A DNA stretch of 13,652 nucleotides, taken from positions 1 through 13,652 of the forward strand of contig CAKXBD010000048.1 in the NCBI GenBank assembly GCA_934871445.1, written 5' to 3'. Under the pieces are notes generated by a model. The model did no database searches. It saw only the letters and a list, made by a program, of their open reading frames with translations, and was not told the DNA's origin. This DNA comes from an uncultured bacterium (GTDB lineage Bacteria > Bacillota > Clostridia > Christensenellales > Borkfalkiaceae). Positions 12,701 through 13,652 of this stretch are shown here, piece after piece (the stretch's first letter is position 1; the number at the start of each line of letters is the position of its first letter). Position numbers and translations under genes: made by a program.

Positions 12701-13652
12701 CAAGCACCTCGAAAACATTTCGGAAATCTACGAGGCGATGGACCGAATCCGCTCCAATACCAAACTTTCGCAGAATTTTACCTCCGCGTTCGGCAGGGTG
12801 GATTTCTTCGACGGACGCAAAAATTTCCTCTCCGATCTCTATACCCTGCACGACTTATGCGCCACGCTGTTCATGGACTATAATCCCGACAGCTTCAACA
12901 GCATGTGCGTCCGCGCGGCGAACGACTACACGAAGCCCGTCCTGAAAGGCCTGCTCCGTTCGGTGGACAGCTTCCGCGCGGCGGAAGAAAGTTTCCTTTC
13001 CATCACCAATGCCGACAGAAGGCAGATTCCCGAAGAGGACGTCCTCGAATTTTATACCGCGAAGGCGGGCGCGCTCATCGACAATATCGACATGCTCGCC
13101 AACTGGTGCATGTACCGCGCAACGGCGCAGAAGCTCGACGAGGCGGGGCTCACCTTCATGACCGACGCTTTGGAAAACGGTTCGGTGACGGGCGAAAATA
13201 TCGTGGACAGCTTCGAGAAAAACATCTATAAAAATTTCTTGCAGACGAATATTCCCCTCGACCCCGTTTTATCCCGTTTCTCCGCGGCTTTGCAGGAGGA
13301 GGAGACGGAATCGCTCCGACTCGCTCTGGACGAGTTTGCAAAGCTCTCCCGCGAGAGTATCCGCGCCAAGCTCATTTCCCGTCTCCCGACGCCTTCGACG
13401 GAGGGGAGCCTGAGCCTCGAACTCGTCAATTTCCAAAGGCTCTATAAGAGCAATCTCCGCGGCACGGGGCTGAGAAAGCTGTTCGAGGAAATTCCCGAGC
13501 TTTCCAAGGTGGTCGCGCCCTGTCTTCTGATGAGCCCGATCACGGTATCGCAGTATTTGCAGCCGGAAAACGGCATGTTCGACATGGTCATTTTCGACGA
13601 AGCGTCGCAGATGCCCACTTCGGAAGCGATCGGCTCCCTGGCGCGCGCAAAA
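9708..13652 (+). CDS. DUF4011-family superfamily 1 helicase, large, C-terminus outside the window (partial)
   Basis: The frame is open from ATG 9708 to the window edge, 1315 codons without a stop. Residues about 10-140 look like a beta-rich domain. Residues about 150-360 resemble the transglutaminase-like domain found at this place in relatives. There the catalytic Cys and His positions, by my alignment from memory, hold P222 (ATPLEMALF) and E248 (GEKEITCGVWL), so it is probably inactive. The DUF4011 signature follows (W377, ERRLLDLSLKNTLLNF). The helicase core begins with Walker A GPPGTGKS (677-684), preceded by a Q-type SSQWEAV. Walker B DEASQ (D1297-Q1301) comes only after about 600 mostly helical residues. 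Relatives usually continue with the second RecA domain and often a nuclease-like C-terminus, not visible here. Related COG1112-type helicases occur in some phage-defence systems, but housekeeping or other roles are possible. The Shine-Dalgarno is weak. Base composition matches the neighbours. Confidence 0.87.
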   Translation, partial: MAQKNKKTEEFISLTAEALKVVSYADYFTQTPLFTSLQIKNAGADAVTDLTLAVSNENGLLTSCVKPIAEVPFESSVEVDVGNILSPLYFVGLEGVRDERIYIELKKDKQTIASETLTVTALPFDYWQGASGNAELLASFVRPKLADCARLQTEIGAQLKKWGVTVEGGGYEGSDKNTVRQTAAALYACIRRYAFQREESDISSPVEAGGGVKLLSERRATPLEMALFVGACLENLGLHPVLILGEKEITCGVWLYDNCFMDTVSDDLQRLGKYIADGINNLSCFDVNDLFSDKNVAYSTSEAHFVQKLNAGSYYDKYVDIRRCRIAHLLPLPLRARNLKGYEILSEEDMSPDAAPKMLTSVKKLSLDGKQTKDKQWERRLLDLSLKNTLLNFSSEKLVLHVLSADPDSTLKALTEKGEMTLARATQPASEIAKRKVFFGAASETKNMRELIALEISGGIMRTFSEEVVLQETVNRLIKRSKEADEESGTKILYLALGFLRWYSREDGKENYAPLVLQPVVLKKGKGGVGFAIAPTDEDFSINSTLLEFLKQEFNIDIRGLDGALQGLKISEILAMVRMEIVNMKDWEVFDDVYVAAFSFARYQMWQDLRRNMDEFSKNELISSLLNNRCEIKDTKDVELKEDECPVTQTLMPLWADSSQWEAVALSQTGKTFVLHGPPGTGKSQTITNMIANALNDGKRVLFVAEKQAALSVVKKRLDALGLGDFCLELHSNKTNKAEVLQKLNTTLSLAGTQESVSLSEKAASITQLKTDLSEPLSALHKKRRLGVSVYEALLICLRNKNAPDIMNIESTFYDSLTKEKIETYENMMVQAAAAAKECGGVYNSPFANVNLTEYSRDKRDAIYCSSEVVIAEIKHLKNYVALFLELYRQRISTLTRKKLDTLAAVAKLLDGGTFNKYFKENEDEFYAFFNANKRLDACLEYYFKHFKKLVDIGKDYKELSAWLDNGGVDYSRDKTASSVVKKLSKVSLAPLREEDAVKHLENISEIYEAMDRIRSNTKLSQNFTSAFGRVDFFDGRKNFLSDLYTLHDLCATLFMDYNPDSFNSMCVRAANDYTKPVLKGLLRSVDSFRAAEESFLSITNADRRQIPEEDVLEFYTAKAGALIDNIDMLANWCMYRATAQKLDEAGLTFMTDALENGSVTGENIVDSFEKNIYKNFLQTNIPLDPVLSRFSAALQEEETESLRLALDEFAKLSRESIRAKLISRLPTPSTEGSLSLELVNFQRLYKSNLRGTGLRKLFEEIPELSKVVAPCLLMSPITVSQYLQPENGMFDMVIFDEASQMPTSEAIGSLARAK

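Noticed and set aside
10863..12851. Minus-strand open frame of 662 codons
   Set aside because: It is antisense to the DUF4011 helicase, whose frame carries clear helicase motifs. The minus-strand translation shows no recognisable domain and has the Arg/His/Phe-rich look of a shadow frame.

Overview
The window looks like a chromosomal segment of a moderately GC-rich low-GC-lineage Gram-positive (Bacillota, most likely a gut-type Clostridia). The case rests on gene order: ispG, then a PolC-derived gene, then rimP-nusA-ylxR-ylxQ-infB-rbfA-nrnA. This is the classic Bacillota transcription/translation cluster. Canonical AGGAGG ribosome binding sites and sigma-A-type promoters fit. The exact family is not decidable from this sequence. 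All genes are on the + strand.

Left (1-2583): the 3' end of ispG (MEP isoprenoid pathway) overlaps by 14 nt a 526-residue protein at the position where Bacillota normally carry polC. It keeps the PolC N-terminal region, the OB fold and a complete DEDDh proofreading exonuclease. It has neither the PHP domain nor the polymerase. A small alpha/beta hydrolase of unknown substrate follows and separates it from rimP.

Middle (2584-9580): a strong promoter with an extended -10 (about 2701-2729) and a leader carrying a perfect 13-bp palindrome precede rimP. Tightly packed genes follow: ribosome maturation factor RimP, transcription factor NusA, YlxR/RnpM, a YlxQ/L7Ae-type RNA-binding protein, initiation factor IF-2, RbfA and the NrnA nanoRNase/pAp phosphatase. 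Several pairs overlap by 1-14 nt, as expected for translational coupling. Together they handle 30S maturation, transcription elongation/antitermination, translation initiation and RNA recycling. A rho-independent terminator ends the operon after nrnA. The genes that often follow (truB, ribF, rpsO) are absent here.

Right (9581-13652): a separate promoter drives a very large gene, still open at the window edge (at least 1315 codons). It encodes a DUF4011-family superfamily 1 helicase. In order it has an N-terminal beta-rich region, a transglutaminase-like domain that seems to have lost its catalytic residues, the DUF4011 signature, Walker A, a roughly 600-residue insertion, and Walker B (DEASQ) near the edge.

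Most of the window is ordinary core genome. The two items that stand out are the polymerase-less PolC relative in the polC slot and the large helicase. I see no CRISPR array, transposase, tRNA or rRNA. I cannot demonstrate a new multi-gene system from this window alone.
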